Position numbers and translations under genes: made by a program
In this document: positions 5,904 to 13,027 of the stretch, piece by piece
How the letters are laid out: each line of letters opens with the position of its first letter
Numbering within the stretch: position 1 is the first letter of the stretch
IMG/VR virus record: IMGVR_UViG_3300020200_000206
Span: 1 to 22,186 of that record
Source: a virus
Direction: 5' to 3' (one strand)
DNA: 22,186 nucleotides
The notes under the pieces: model-generated
Seen by the model: only the letters and a program-made list of their open reading frames with translations
What the model was told of the DNA's origin: nothing
The model's database searches: none

Positions 5904-8798
5904 TTATTCTTGGTTTTGAGGTAGGAACGAATCCATATTGAGGTCTATTCCCAATAAAGAGTCCGAGGAAGTTGATTTGGCTCTAATATTGTTGGCCTGC
6001 CCAACTTTAAAGTATTTAAGTTGGTCGTCTGTGATCTTGCCATTAATTAAAATGTAGTCTCCGGTGTGCTTATTTACAGCCATAAAGTATTTACCGTCCT
6101 CTAAATATCTGTCAAACTCAATTTTAAGCACCCCATCTAGGTAGGCTTTATTATTAAATACCCCCTCGTCGCTAATTGCTAAATTAAAAGTCTGGATAAG
6201 CTCAGCCCGATAGTTTTTATAAATTAAGTTAAAGCCACTGGCTAAAATATCAACAACCTCGGCCTTGGATGAAGCTTTAACCGCGGCTTCGATTCCCTGA
6301 CTAAAATATTCTTTTCTGGGTTTATCGGATGCCGTTGGGGTAAAGCTTGATGAATCATCTAAATATTCCGGAATGGGATGTTCTGCCTCTTTAAATAGGT
6401 CAGAAAGACCTTTTCTAATATAGTTTCCAGCGTCCGCGCCCAGTCCAGTTCCGCTCTGTCCAGTTAATCTAAAATTGTCGCCGCTCGATTTAAGTTCAAT
6501 CGAATCCGATCCAATTTTAATGTCTCCCTTTGTACGATTATCTGCATTTACTGCATCTTTAATTAAGATTGAGATTAAAATTTCACCGCGACCAATATTT
6601 ACATTACCGACTGATCCAATTAGATTGAAAAGAGAATCATATAGTTCTGGCTTAAGCCCGGTACTCTTAAAGAGAGTTTTCAAATTGCCGCTTGCGGTTG
6701 AGGTAAGATCTGTCAGTGTAAGAGTCGGTGTTTGAAGATATATCATTAGGTCATCATCTTGATCAAGTTCATCTGCAAGTGCAACAATTGTTTTTGCAAG
6801 ATCTTTCCAGCCTTTAGTCTTTGATAAAAACTCAGTTAAATCATTAGTATTATCTTTGTGAGTTTTCTTTAAAAGTTTTTCAATCTTTTTATAGATCTTT
6901 TCATTATAGGGTGCATCAATAATCAAATCAAGTAGATCCGTTTTCTTTTTCTCAAGTTCTTCAACCGAAATTGACTCAGTCAATAGGGATTCTTCAATCT
7001 CCTTTGTCATATTATAAAATTCGGAATGCAATGGTTTGCTAGTTAAGTTCTTATAGAGAACAAAATCTTGATCCTTTACTGATTTAATTAGATCGCCTTC
7101 AAATTCGATTTTTGGAACTTCTACCACCTTTAATTGTGAAGGGATTTTAGCATACGGTGCTCTTTTATTGATTCGCTTTAGATCAATTACAAGATCTGGT
7201 ATAAATTCTGGATTTGTTGCAACGGCTTTGATTGAATAGCCCTGGCCAACTGCAGAAATTAATTCATCGATTCCAACTGAATCAACGGTAGATCCGCCAA
7301 CTACATAATCAGAAGTTTTTGCCAATCTATCAATTGACCCCTTAACCGTTTCCAGTGTCATTGGAAAAGCCGAACTTCGTTGGCCGGGATGGTACGCTAC
7401 CATTAAACAGGCTGCATCGTACTTGCCCTTAATATTAGCTGCAATTTTTTCGTGCTCTTTGCTTAGCGGTTGAAACTTGTCTAAATAAACAACGACCTCA
7501 ATTTCTTTTTTTTTATTTTGGTCCGCTTGAAACTGACTAAAAAAGTCAGTGGCATCCTCATCAGTTCCAAAAAATTGATTAAAGGTCGGAAAAAATGATT
7601 CGTTTAATTTGTCCTCTGCGGCAAGCTGCACTTTGGCAATTTGATTTTTTAGAGTCTCTTTCATAGTCTTATTAAAGAATGTTGAGCTAACTCTAATGTT
7701 TTTCTTTCTAAAAGTATTTAAAAAAACTCTATAAAGTTCTTTAAGGGTTTTATCTGAATCAATTAACTTAATAATAATATCGTCATTAATTAGTTCGCGG
7801 TTAACATCAAATTCTGGTTTATTTAAAAATTCGGGTGTGGTAATTTCAAGACCACGGTATTTTGCTCCATACTCTTGCACAAAATCCTTAAAGATGGCAT
7901 TAATTATTTGAATATATCTCTTTTCAAACGTTTTTCCATCGGGTTTAATTGCACTAAGATCTGCCTGCGAATAGGTTTCAATAAAATTCATTAGATCGGC
8001 TGTCATAATCCAAATATAATCATCTGTCTTAGGCGCCTCGACTCTGGCTTGAGCCTTTTCTTTTGCTCTTGCTTGGAACACTGGGTCAACGAGTTTTGCT
8101 AAAAATACTGAATCTTCACCACTGGGTTCGTAAAATCTAAAAACAATCCCCTCAATATCTTTGTCTGCCGTATCTCTTAAGAATGAAGTTTTCAATTCTG
8201 GGTTTAGGACATTAATAATATATTTAGTAAAAGAAGCAGTCTTAAATTTTCCAACCAATTCATCTAATGGAGTATAGACAAAATCAAGAATTTTTTCTCG
8301 CTGATCGTCAGTAAGTTTACCCTGAAAAATAATTGGCGGCCTTTCAATTTCTAAAATATCTGCCCATTTGTCGAGTTCAGCTTTATCTTGAATAGTTTCT
8401 GAAGGCTCTCCGCTTTGGTCTAACTTATGGATATAACTCAAAATAAGGTGATTCTTTGGAAGTCTATCATATTGAATTGACTGAGCAGTTGGCGAGCTAA
8501 AATACTCCATGCCAAAGTGATAATTGCATGGTAATTTTTCAATCGTCTCTGTCGAAATTGAATCAAAATGCTTTAGCGCCGGATTATAATATGAACTTAG
8601 GACACGGTCAACTCCAGTCAACTTAGTATTACGCTTAAAAAAGTCAAAGGGTTCTTCGCTGTTTCCACAGTTTCTTTGCGCACCAAAAAATGCACCGTCC
8701 ATTTTTTCATTAACGATCACCTCTTTGTTAAGTAAGGCCTCTAAAAATTCTTTGCCCTTTTTTTCGTAAATATCTTTTAAGTGGTTTAGCCCTGCCAT
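5904..8798 (-). CDS. Ligase / HIGH-type nucleotidyltransferase / PD-(D/E)XK-like fusion protein, 964 aa
   Basis: Three catalytic-looking blocks lie in one frame. (1) Residues about 25-245 resemble the adenylyltransferase core of ATP-dependent RNA/DNA ligases: motif I EKMDG with nucleophile Lys32, motif III FGMEYF (95-100), motif IV IEGIVFR (215-221) and a motif V-like FLAKLVDP (232-239). (2) Residues about 433-565 resemble the NMNAT/cytidylyltransferase fold: VVVYLDKFQPLSKEH (435-449) matches the GxFQPxHxGH signature, but the first His is Ser446 and the Gly is Glu448. (3) Residues about 735-775 have GRGEI, KGDI and IELK, giving Glu739, Asp759 and Glu768-x-Lys770, as in PD-(D/E)XK nucleases. 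Helical linkers separate the blocks. The gene lies 18 bases after the 166-residue gene and downstream of a HAD phosphatase and a P-loop kinase, which suggests nucleic-acid end repair. The ligase call is good; RNA versus DNA substrate and activity of the second and third blocks are open. Confidence 0.8.
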   Translation of the reverse strand: MAGLNHLKDIYEKKGKEFLEALLNKEVIVNEKMDGAFFGAQRNCGNSEEPFDFFKRNTKLTGVDRVLSSYYNPALKHFDSISTETIEKLPCNYHFGMEYFSSPTAQSIQYDRLPKNHLILSYIHKLDQSGEPSETIQDKAELDKWADILEIERPPIIFQGKLTDDQREKILDFVYTPLDELVGKFKTASFTKYIINVLNPELKTSFLRDTADKDIEGIVFRFYEPSGEDSVFLAKLVDPVFQARAKEKAQARVEAPKTDDYIWIMTADLMNFIETYSQADLSAIKPDGKTFEKRYIQIINAIFKDFVQEYGAKYRGLEITTPEFLNKPEFDVNRELINDDIIIKLIDSDKTLKELYRVFLNTFRKKNIRVSSTFFNKTMKETLKNQIAKVQLAAEDKLNESFFPTFNQFFGTDEDATDFFSQFQADQNKKKEIEVVVYLDKFQPLSKEHEKIAANIKGKYDAACLMVAYHPGQRSSAFPMTLETVKGSIDRLAKTSDYVVGGSTVDSVGIDELISAVGQGYSIKAVATNPEFIPDLVIDLKRINKRAPYAKIPSQLKVVEVPKIEFEGDLIKSVKDQDFVLYKNLTSKPLHSEFYNMTKEIEESLLTESISVEELEKKKTDLLDLIIDAPYNEKIYKKIEKLLKKTHKDNTNDLTEFLSKTKGWKDLAKTIVALADELDQDDDLMIYLQTPTLTLTDLTSTASGNLKTLFKSTGLKPELYDSLFNLIGSVGNVNIGRGEILISILIKDAVNADNRTKGDIKIGSDSIELKSSGDNFRLTGQSGTGLGADAGNYIRKGLSDLFKEAEHPIPEYLDDSSSFTPTASDKPRKEYFSQGIEAAVKASSKAEVVDILASGFNLIYKNYRAELIQTFNLAISDEGVFNNKAYLDGVLKIEFDRYLEDGKYFMAVNKHTGDYILINGKITDDQLKYFKVGQANNIRAKSTSSDSLLGIDLNMDSFLPQNQE

Positions 8799-8816
8799 AA
8801 AATCTTACACTGTTGT

Positions 8817-9317
8817 TTAATCTAAACTTCCCAGGTCCCCTGACGACATTGCCTTAGCAAACTCTTGGCCAGCCTTAGAAGAAACGCTTAAATTGAGACC
8901 TTTTAGGAGGCCAGCATCTTCTGGATTTTCTTCAAAATAGGTAATTAAATTAGCAAGATTTACATTTTGATAAGGAATAATTGTTCCCTCTGGAAGTTTC
9001 TTTTCCAGCGCTATGCCTGAAGAATAATCTTTCCATTTTAGGTTCCAGCAATAGAATTTAACCTCTTGCTTCATTTTTGAGGCAAAATAGTGATCAATAT
9101 CTGCCAATCTAGCCTGCACATCAGAAAGATCTGTTTTATACGAAGTCGAGTGACCGTAAATATCTGCCGGTGTACCGATTTCTAAATTATCAGAAGTTAA
9201 GTCAGTCAGTTTGGCTAAAATTTCCATTAGCTCTTTAAAGGGTAAGCCTTTAAGTTCTTTAGGTTCTTCTGCCTCGTTTAGAAATTGTTTAAAATCTCCA
9301 ATAACACGTTTTGTCAT
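8817..9317 (-). CDS. Capsid-tagged small protein in the repair cassette, 166 aa
   Basis: The function is unknown. It begins MTKRVIGDFKQFLNEAEEP; DFKQFLNEA closely resembles the T4 internal-protein tag (YQEFIAEA in IPII/IPIII), including an (L/I)xE site, Leu13-Asn14-Glu15, where a gp21-type prohead protease would cut. The body has no motif that I recognise; residues about 25-95 are helical and 95-130 mixed (KFYCWNLKWKDYSSGIAL). It lies between the kinase (20-base gap, holding an ATAAATA motif) and the ligase fusion (18-base gap). Its position suggests a link to the cassette and its N-terminus suggests entry into the head; both are inferences. Confidence 0.75.
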   Translation of the reverse strand: MTKRVIGDFKQFLNEAEEPKELKGLPFKELMEILAKLTDLTSDNLEIGTPADIYGHSTSYKTDLSDVQARLADIDHYFASKMKQEVKFYCWNLKWKDYSSGIALEKKLPEGTIIPYQNVNLANLITYFEENPEDAGLLKGLNLSVSSKAGQEFAKAMSSGDLGSLD

Positions 9318-9337
9318 GTGATGTTGCCTATTTCTAA

Positions 9338-9937
9338 TTATTTATCCCGAACCAGCTTTTGAATTAAACCGCAGAACCCATCAACCGACTCTTGATCAAA
9401 ATTATTAGTAAAATGGTCAAATGAATTGCCGAGCCGCTCATCTCTAAATCTAAACGGGGTATCTTCAATAAGCCGTTGCATAATTCTTTGCTCGTCTTTA
9501 GACAAAACTAATCCATCCCAAAGGTCTTTTTTGCGAGCGTGATCCTGTTTAAGGTCGTCAAGCGCATCAATAAAAACTGTTTTGCAGTTTTCATAGCCGG
9601 GGCGACTGATTAGGCCACAAAGTTCGGTCTTGGCCCGGTCATAATCTATTCGATTCCATAGGGTTGCCCAAGCGGCTGCCGTAATATGGGCTCGATCAAA
9701 TATAAAGATTTTTTCTGGAAAATGCTTGTGCAGATCAAGAATAGTCATAATATTACCCATGCTAAAATAGTGAATACCCAGGGCAGACTTTTCCCAGTCT
9801 TTAACAATTGCCGAATATTCATCGGCTAAATAAAATTTGTAGTAGAAAAGATTAAGATCGGCACCGTGCTTTTCAATTAGCTGATTTAGCAGATATGTTT
9901 TGCCAGAGTGCCTGGTGCCCTCGATAAAAATAATCAT
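9338..9937 (-). CDS. P-loop kinase, probable polynucleotide or nucleotide kinase, 199 aa
   Basis: Residues 1-20 form strand plus Walker A: MIIFIEGTRHSGKT, with Gly7...Gly12-Lys13-Thr14. A Walker B/DRxH segment is at IFIFDRAH (77-84), as in deoxynucleoside and nucleotide kinases, and a basic lid-like stretch DHARKKD (131-137) follows. This combination fits the P-loop kinase class that includes T4 polynucleotide 5'-kinase, thymidylate kinase and dNMP kinase; sequence alone does not settle the substrate. Its ATG overlaps the stop of the HAD phosphatase gene (ATGA), so the two are coupled. In T4 these activities are fused in Pnkp (PseT) with the kinase first; here they are separate and the phosphatase comes first. 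The pairing favours a polynucleotide 5'-kinase; a dNMP kinase is the main alternative. Confidence 0.75.
   Translation of the reverse strand: MIIFIEGTRHSGKTYLLNQLIEKHGADLNLFYYKFYLADEYSAIVKDWEKSALGIHYFSMGNIMTILDLHKHFPEKIFIFDRAHITAAAWATLWNRIDYDRAKTELCGLISRPGYENCKTVFIDALDDLKQDHARKKDLWDGLVLSKDEQRIMQRLIEDTPFRFRDERLGNSFDHFTNNFDQESVDGFCGLIQKLVRDK
9339..9345 (-). promoter_or_regulatory. Putative late-promoter motif (GATAAATAA)
   Basis: The minus strand reads GGGATAAATAATT, ending 21 bases before the ATG at 9317. The same GATAAATAA with the same 21-base distance precedes the 75-residue core-like gene at 22030. This matches the T4-type late core ATAAATA and would drive the tagged protein and ligase fusion separately from the kinase. 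Confidence 0.45.
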
Positions 9938-10464
9938 GAGTATTTAAGTTGTAGTCTTTCTCTTGATATTATACCAATTTTTTGATTAAGCTGGAGCAGT
10001 TCAGTTTTGTCAACAAACCAGTATTCAACCGAATCAGTAACTTTGGAAAGATATGGATTTTTTATGTATTTGTCTAACTGAACCAGAGAGTCCTCGAATA
10101 TTCTAATCTTATCAAAACTTGGCCCAACTTCATCTAAATATTCAAGGAGAATTTGAGGCTTGTCTAAATCCCTTTCGCCAAGGATAATTTTATCAAATCT
10201 CTTACTAATACCAAACTTATATAAAACTGCCTCCAGTGCCTTTCGTGTTGCTTCAACTCGATGACTTAAAATAATTGTTGTATTTTCTTTATGGAGATGA
10301 TTAAAAACTGTCTCGATAAGCTGCAGCCTATACAAATTTGTATTTAAGGAGTTGGGGCTATCAAACCACGCATAGGGTTTCTTAAATTCTGACCCAGCGT
10401 GGGTAAAGCCCGGAACCCTAAATAGGGTCTCATCAAAATCGACGACGTTTAAAATTTTCTCCAT
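9934..10464 (-). CDS. HAD-superfamily phosphatase, RNA-repair (Swiss-Army-Knife-like) type, 176 aa
   Basis: All four HAD motifs are visible: motif I DFDETLF with Asp9 (nucleophile) and Asp11; motif II ILSHR with Ser67; motif III Lys102 in DKPQ; motif IV IRIFEDS with Glu124-Asp125. The form of motif II followed by FGISKRFDKIILGE and of motif IV resembles the HAD domain family named for Swiss-Army-Knife RNA repair proteins. HAD enzymes of this kind, such as the T4 Pnkp C-terminal domain, remove 3'-phosphates to prepare RNA ends. It is the first gene of the minus-strand run, is divergent from the gene at 10501, and its stop overlaps the kinase start (ATGA). A polynucleotide 3'-phosphatase is the best guess; a nucleotidase is possible. 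Confidence 0.8.
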   Translation of the reverse strand: MEKILNVVDFDETLFRVPGFTHAGSEFKKPYAWFDSPNSLNTNLYRLQLIETVFNHLHKENTTIILSHRVEATRKALEAVLYKFGISKRFDKIILGERDLDKPQILLEYLDEVGPSFDKIRIFEDSLVQLDKYIKNPYLSKVTDSVEYWFVDKTELLQLNQKIGIISRERLQLKYS

Positions 10465-10468
10465 GCAA

Positions 10469-10475
10469 ATAAATA
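10469..10475 (+). promoter_or_regulatory. Putative late-promoter motif (ATAAATA)
   Basis: The plus strand reads AAATAAATAAC in the 36-base divergent gap, 25 bases before the TTG start at 10501. It resembles the T4 late core element. It may drive the 10501-13027 block; chance is possible in such AT-rich DNA. Confidence 0.35.
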
Positions 10476-10487
10476 ACTTTGAAATAA

Positions 10488-10497
10488 TATTATACTA
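10488..10497. promoter_or_regulatory. Shared divergent-gap motif TATTATACTA
   Basis: This 10-mer occurs in both divergent intergenic gaps of the window (here and at 15109-15118). On the minus strand it reads TAGTATAATA and contains a perfect TATAAT -10 hexamer 24 bases before the ATG at 10464. No good -35 is seen. It is a candidate early or middle promoter for the minus-strand genes. Confidence 0.4.
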
Positions 10498-10500
10498 AAG

Positions 10501-10962
10501 TTGAACTTAGAGTTTATAAAAGGGGAATATGAAGGCAATCGGGTTAATCTTATTCGGGAAACCGTACAAAGAAAGCAGCCCTTTGCAATCTTTACCTTTA
10601 GTAATCCAAAGATTTATCGACAGTTTTTAACAGATCTTTCCAAATTTGCAGCCCTGCCCTATGTGCGTCAAACCTTTATGGCAAACCATCACATGGGAGG
10701 CTATCCATTAATCTATCCAAGCATTTTTGTTACAAATGTTGGATCCGAGGTGTCAGATTCAAACTTTAAACAAATGATGCTAGGCTGCTTAAAGCAATAT
10801 CATATTGATTCTATTATTTGTCTCTATGCAGGCCAAATCTCATCTTATTACAAAAACGGCGAGCGCCACTCTATTGGGACAGATATCTACACAAGCCTAG
10901 ATCCTCTAGTATTTGAAAACTATTACTTTAAAGTCGAAAGTACCTGCTACACATTTGTCTAA
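10501..10962 (+). CDS. Hypothetical phage protein, 153 aa, TTG start
   Basis: I do not recognise a family. The frame is open from just after a TGA at 10480-10482, and TTG at 10501 is the most plausible start because no ATG occurs until about residue 60. The product reads NLEFIKGEYEGNRVNLIRET near the N-terminus, has a hydrophobic strand FAIFTFSN (about 28-35), a short YPLIYPSIFVTNVG segment in the middle and a late DSIICLYAG strand, compatible with an alpha/beta fold. There is no signal peptide or transmembrane helix. It is the first gene before the UvsY-like and UvsW genes, so it may belong to recombination or replication; nothing in the sequence proves it. Confidence 0.65.
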   Translation: MNLEFIKGEYEGNRVNLIRETVQRKQPFAIFTFSNPKIYRQFLTDLSKFAALPYVRQTFMANHHMGGYPLIYPSIFVTNVGSEVSDSNFKQMMLGCLKQYHIDSIICLYAGQISSYYKNGERHSIGTDIYTSLDPLVFENYYFKVESTCYTFV

Positions 10963-10992
10963 ACCTTAAGTCCAGCCCTAGTAAAAGAAGGT

Positions 10993-11442
10993 ATGGAATT
11001 TGAACAACCTGCACCAGAAGCAAAGAAAAGCTTGGCCGAAGTATTTTCAGCCAAGCGTAAAGCTGTATCGGAAGAGGTACAGGAAGGGATCGGCTATATG
11101 AATAATATTAAACGCTTAGCTGATGCCCAAGTCTATTTTTTAAGTCTTCGCCAAAGGTTATTAGAAGAAAACCATACACTTATTGAACACTACAACCGTT
11201 ATAAAAAGAAATACCGCGAGCAAAAGGGAGAGGAGTGGGAAGCCGTCTCCAGAACATCACAGCTAAGATACAATTCTAACGAAAAGACTACTATTGTCGA
11301 CGGAAAAACGTCTAATATCAAAGAAACTATCGAACAAATTGAAAGCCAAACTCAATTTTATCTAGACACTATCAAGACAGTAGACGCCGCTCTTTTCGGC
11401 ATTAAAACTAGACTTGATATCGAAAAGATGCTGGGTGTATAA
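10993..11442 (+). CDS. uvsY: Probable UvsY-like recombination mediator, 149 aa
   Basis: The protein is small and helical. Its middle (about 45-75) is LSLRQRLLEENHTLIEHYNRYKKKYREQ, and its C-terminal half has TSNIKETIEQIESQTQFYLD then a terminal amphipathic block with FGIKTRLDIEKML. UvsY in T4 (137 aa) loads UvsX recombinase on Gp32-coated single-stranded DNA and has a similar size and a C-terminal region ending in an IK-rich helix. The strongest support is position: it lies directly upstream of UvsW, and uvsY and uvsW are neighbours in T4. A clear AAGGT ribosome site precedes the ATG at 10993. Direct sequence similarity is weak, so the name is a probable assignment. Confidence 0.6.
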   Translation: MEFEQPAPEAKKSLAEVFSAKRKAVSEEVQEGIGYMNNIKRLADAQVYFLSLRQRLLEENHTLIEHYNRYKKKYREQKGEEWEAVSRTSQLRYNSNEKTTIVDGKTSNIKETIEQIESQTQFYLDTIKTVDAALFGIKTRLDIEKMLGV

Positions 11443-11452
11443 AAACATCCAA

Positions 11453-13027
11453 ATGAGTTTGTTAAAGTTTAAGTTAACACAAGACAAAAGATATTTTCAA
11501 TTAGTACACAACGACCTTAAAAAAGAATTAGTTGATCTAAAAAACTTTTTTAAAAAGAGGGCAAAGGGCTATCACTTTAGCCCGTTATTTCAGCGGCGGC
11601 TTTGGGACGGATACAATAAATTTATTGACAGAGAAAACCGAATTGGGGTTGGGCTTTGGTATCAAATCCGGCAGTTTGGTCAAATCTATGGACATGAAGT
11701 TGAATTAGAAGGATTGGATGCTCTGCTTAATATGGAGTTTACCAAAGATCAATTAGAGAAATTTGCAAGTGTTCTCCTAGATGGGGTTGATCTTACGCCA
11801 TACGATTATCAAATGGAGGCCGCATACCGGGCTCTTAAGTTTAAATTTAGTGCTCAAGAATTAGCCACCTCTGCCGGTAAAACACTTATCCTATTTCTAT
11901 ATTTAAGTTTCTTAAAGCGCAAAGGCATCATTAACGGTAAGGACAAAAAAGCCCTTATTGTAGTTCCTAATATTTCGCTAGTTGGCCAAACCGCTGAAAA
12001 ATTTGTAAAGGACTATCACACCGGCCTAATTAACTGGAATATTTTAGAAATTGGCGGTAAAAACAAATATTCTGATAAGAAATTTGAAGATGCCGATTTA
12101 GTCATTTCAACCTATCAAAGTTTAGCCAAACGGGATGGCGATTTCTTTAAGAAGTTTACTGTACTTTGTGTCGATGAGTGTCATACTTCAAGGGGAGACA
12201 CAATTAAGGATGTTCTCTTAGCTTCAACTAATGTTGAATATAAATTAGGACTCTCTGGTACAATTCAAGTCGATGAGGATTTTTCAGACTTCTACAAAAT
12301 TCAAGAATATATTGGTCCGCTAAGTATGACCCTAAAATCAAGTTTCTTAATTGAAAACAACCACTCTCCTGATGTTTTTATTAAAATGCTTTCGCTAAAA
12401 TATCCAGAGAACGAGCCGTTTATTCAAAACTACCGATATATGCAGGAGCACGGTAAAAGCCAGTTTCACAGAATTGAAGACTATGGTAAAAACATGTTTC
12501 AAATGGAAAAGGATTTTATTATTTCGTATGAACCCCGAGTAGATTTTATCTCAACCCTTGTTCAAAAACTTGGCGGCAACTCCCTTATTCTTTTTATTAA
12601 TGTAAAAGACAAATACGGCCAGCGCATTAAGGAAAAAATCACCGAATGGAATCCCAATTCATTCTATATTGACGGCGAAGTAAGCGGTGATGATCGGGCA
12701 GAATACAAAGAGGCGATGGAGGCTGGGTCTAATGTGGCACTTGTTGCAAGCTATGCAACCTTTGCAACTGGAATTGACCTAAAAAACGTACAAAATATTA
12801 TCTTTGCTGAAAGCTATAAATCTGAAATTACGGTTAGACAGGCGGTGGGTAGAGGAATGCGTAAGCTTGCTGGAAAACACAAAGTAACAATCTACGATCT
12901 TATTGATGATCTAAATGGTTATATTGTAAAACACGGTAAAGTTAGAGAAAAAATTTATGAAAAAGAAAAGTGGGTTATCACAAAACACACTTATGATTTA
13001 AGTAAATTTATTAAGCAAGATTCTTAA
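11453..13027 (+). CDS. uvsW: UvsW-type superfamily 2 ATP-dependent helicase, 524 aa
   Basis: Clear SF2 helicase motifs: PYDYQ (116-120), Walker A ATSAGKT (138-144), DECH (241-244), GLSGT (266-270) and motif VI QAVGRGMRK (463-471). UvsW unwinds branched DNA and R-loops and helps T4 switch from origin to recombination-dependent replication. The length (about 500 in T4) and the N-terminal region with FSPLFQRRLWDGYNKF agree. I chose ATG at 11453, 10 bases after the preceding stop; an upstream TTG at 11414 would overlap the UvsY-like gene by 29 bases and adds a sequence unlike the family. The 3' end overlaps the tail of the opposite-strand GNAT gene by 17 bases. Confidence 0.93.
   Translation: MSLLKFKLTQDKRYFQLVHNDLKKELVDLKNFFKKRAKGYHFSPLFQRRLWDGYNKFIDRENRIGVGLWYQIRQFGQIYGHEVELEGLDALLNMEFTKDQLEKFASVLLDGVDLTPYDYQMEAAYRALKFKFSAQELATSAGKTLILFLYLSFLKRKGIINGKDKKALIVVPNISLVGQTAEKFVKDYHTGLINWNILEIGGKNKYSDKKFEDADLVISTYQSLAKRDGDFFKKFTVLCVDECHTSRGDTIKDVLLASTNVEYKLGLSGTIQVDEDFSDFYKIQEYIGPLSMTLKSSFLIENNHSPDVFIKMLSLKYPENEPFIQNYRYMQEHGKSQFHRIEDYGKNMFQMEKDFIISYEPRVDFISTLVQKLGGNSLILFINVKDKYGQRIKEKITEWNPNSFYIDGEVSGDDRAEYKEAMEAGSNVALVASYATFATGIDLKNVQNIIFAESYKSEITVRQAVGRGMRKLAGKHKVTIYDLIDDLNGYIVKHGKVREKIYEKEKWVITKHTYDLSKFIKQDS

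Noticed and set aside
12238-12246. TATAAATT inside UvsW as a late promoter
   Set aside because: It lies within coding sequence far from a start and differs from the consensus at the last base.
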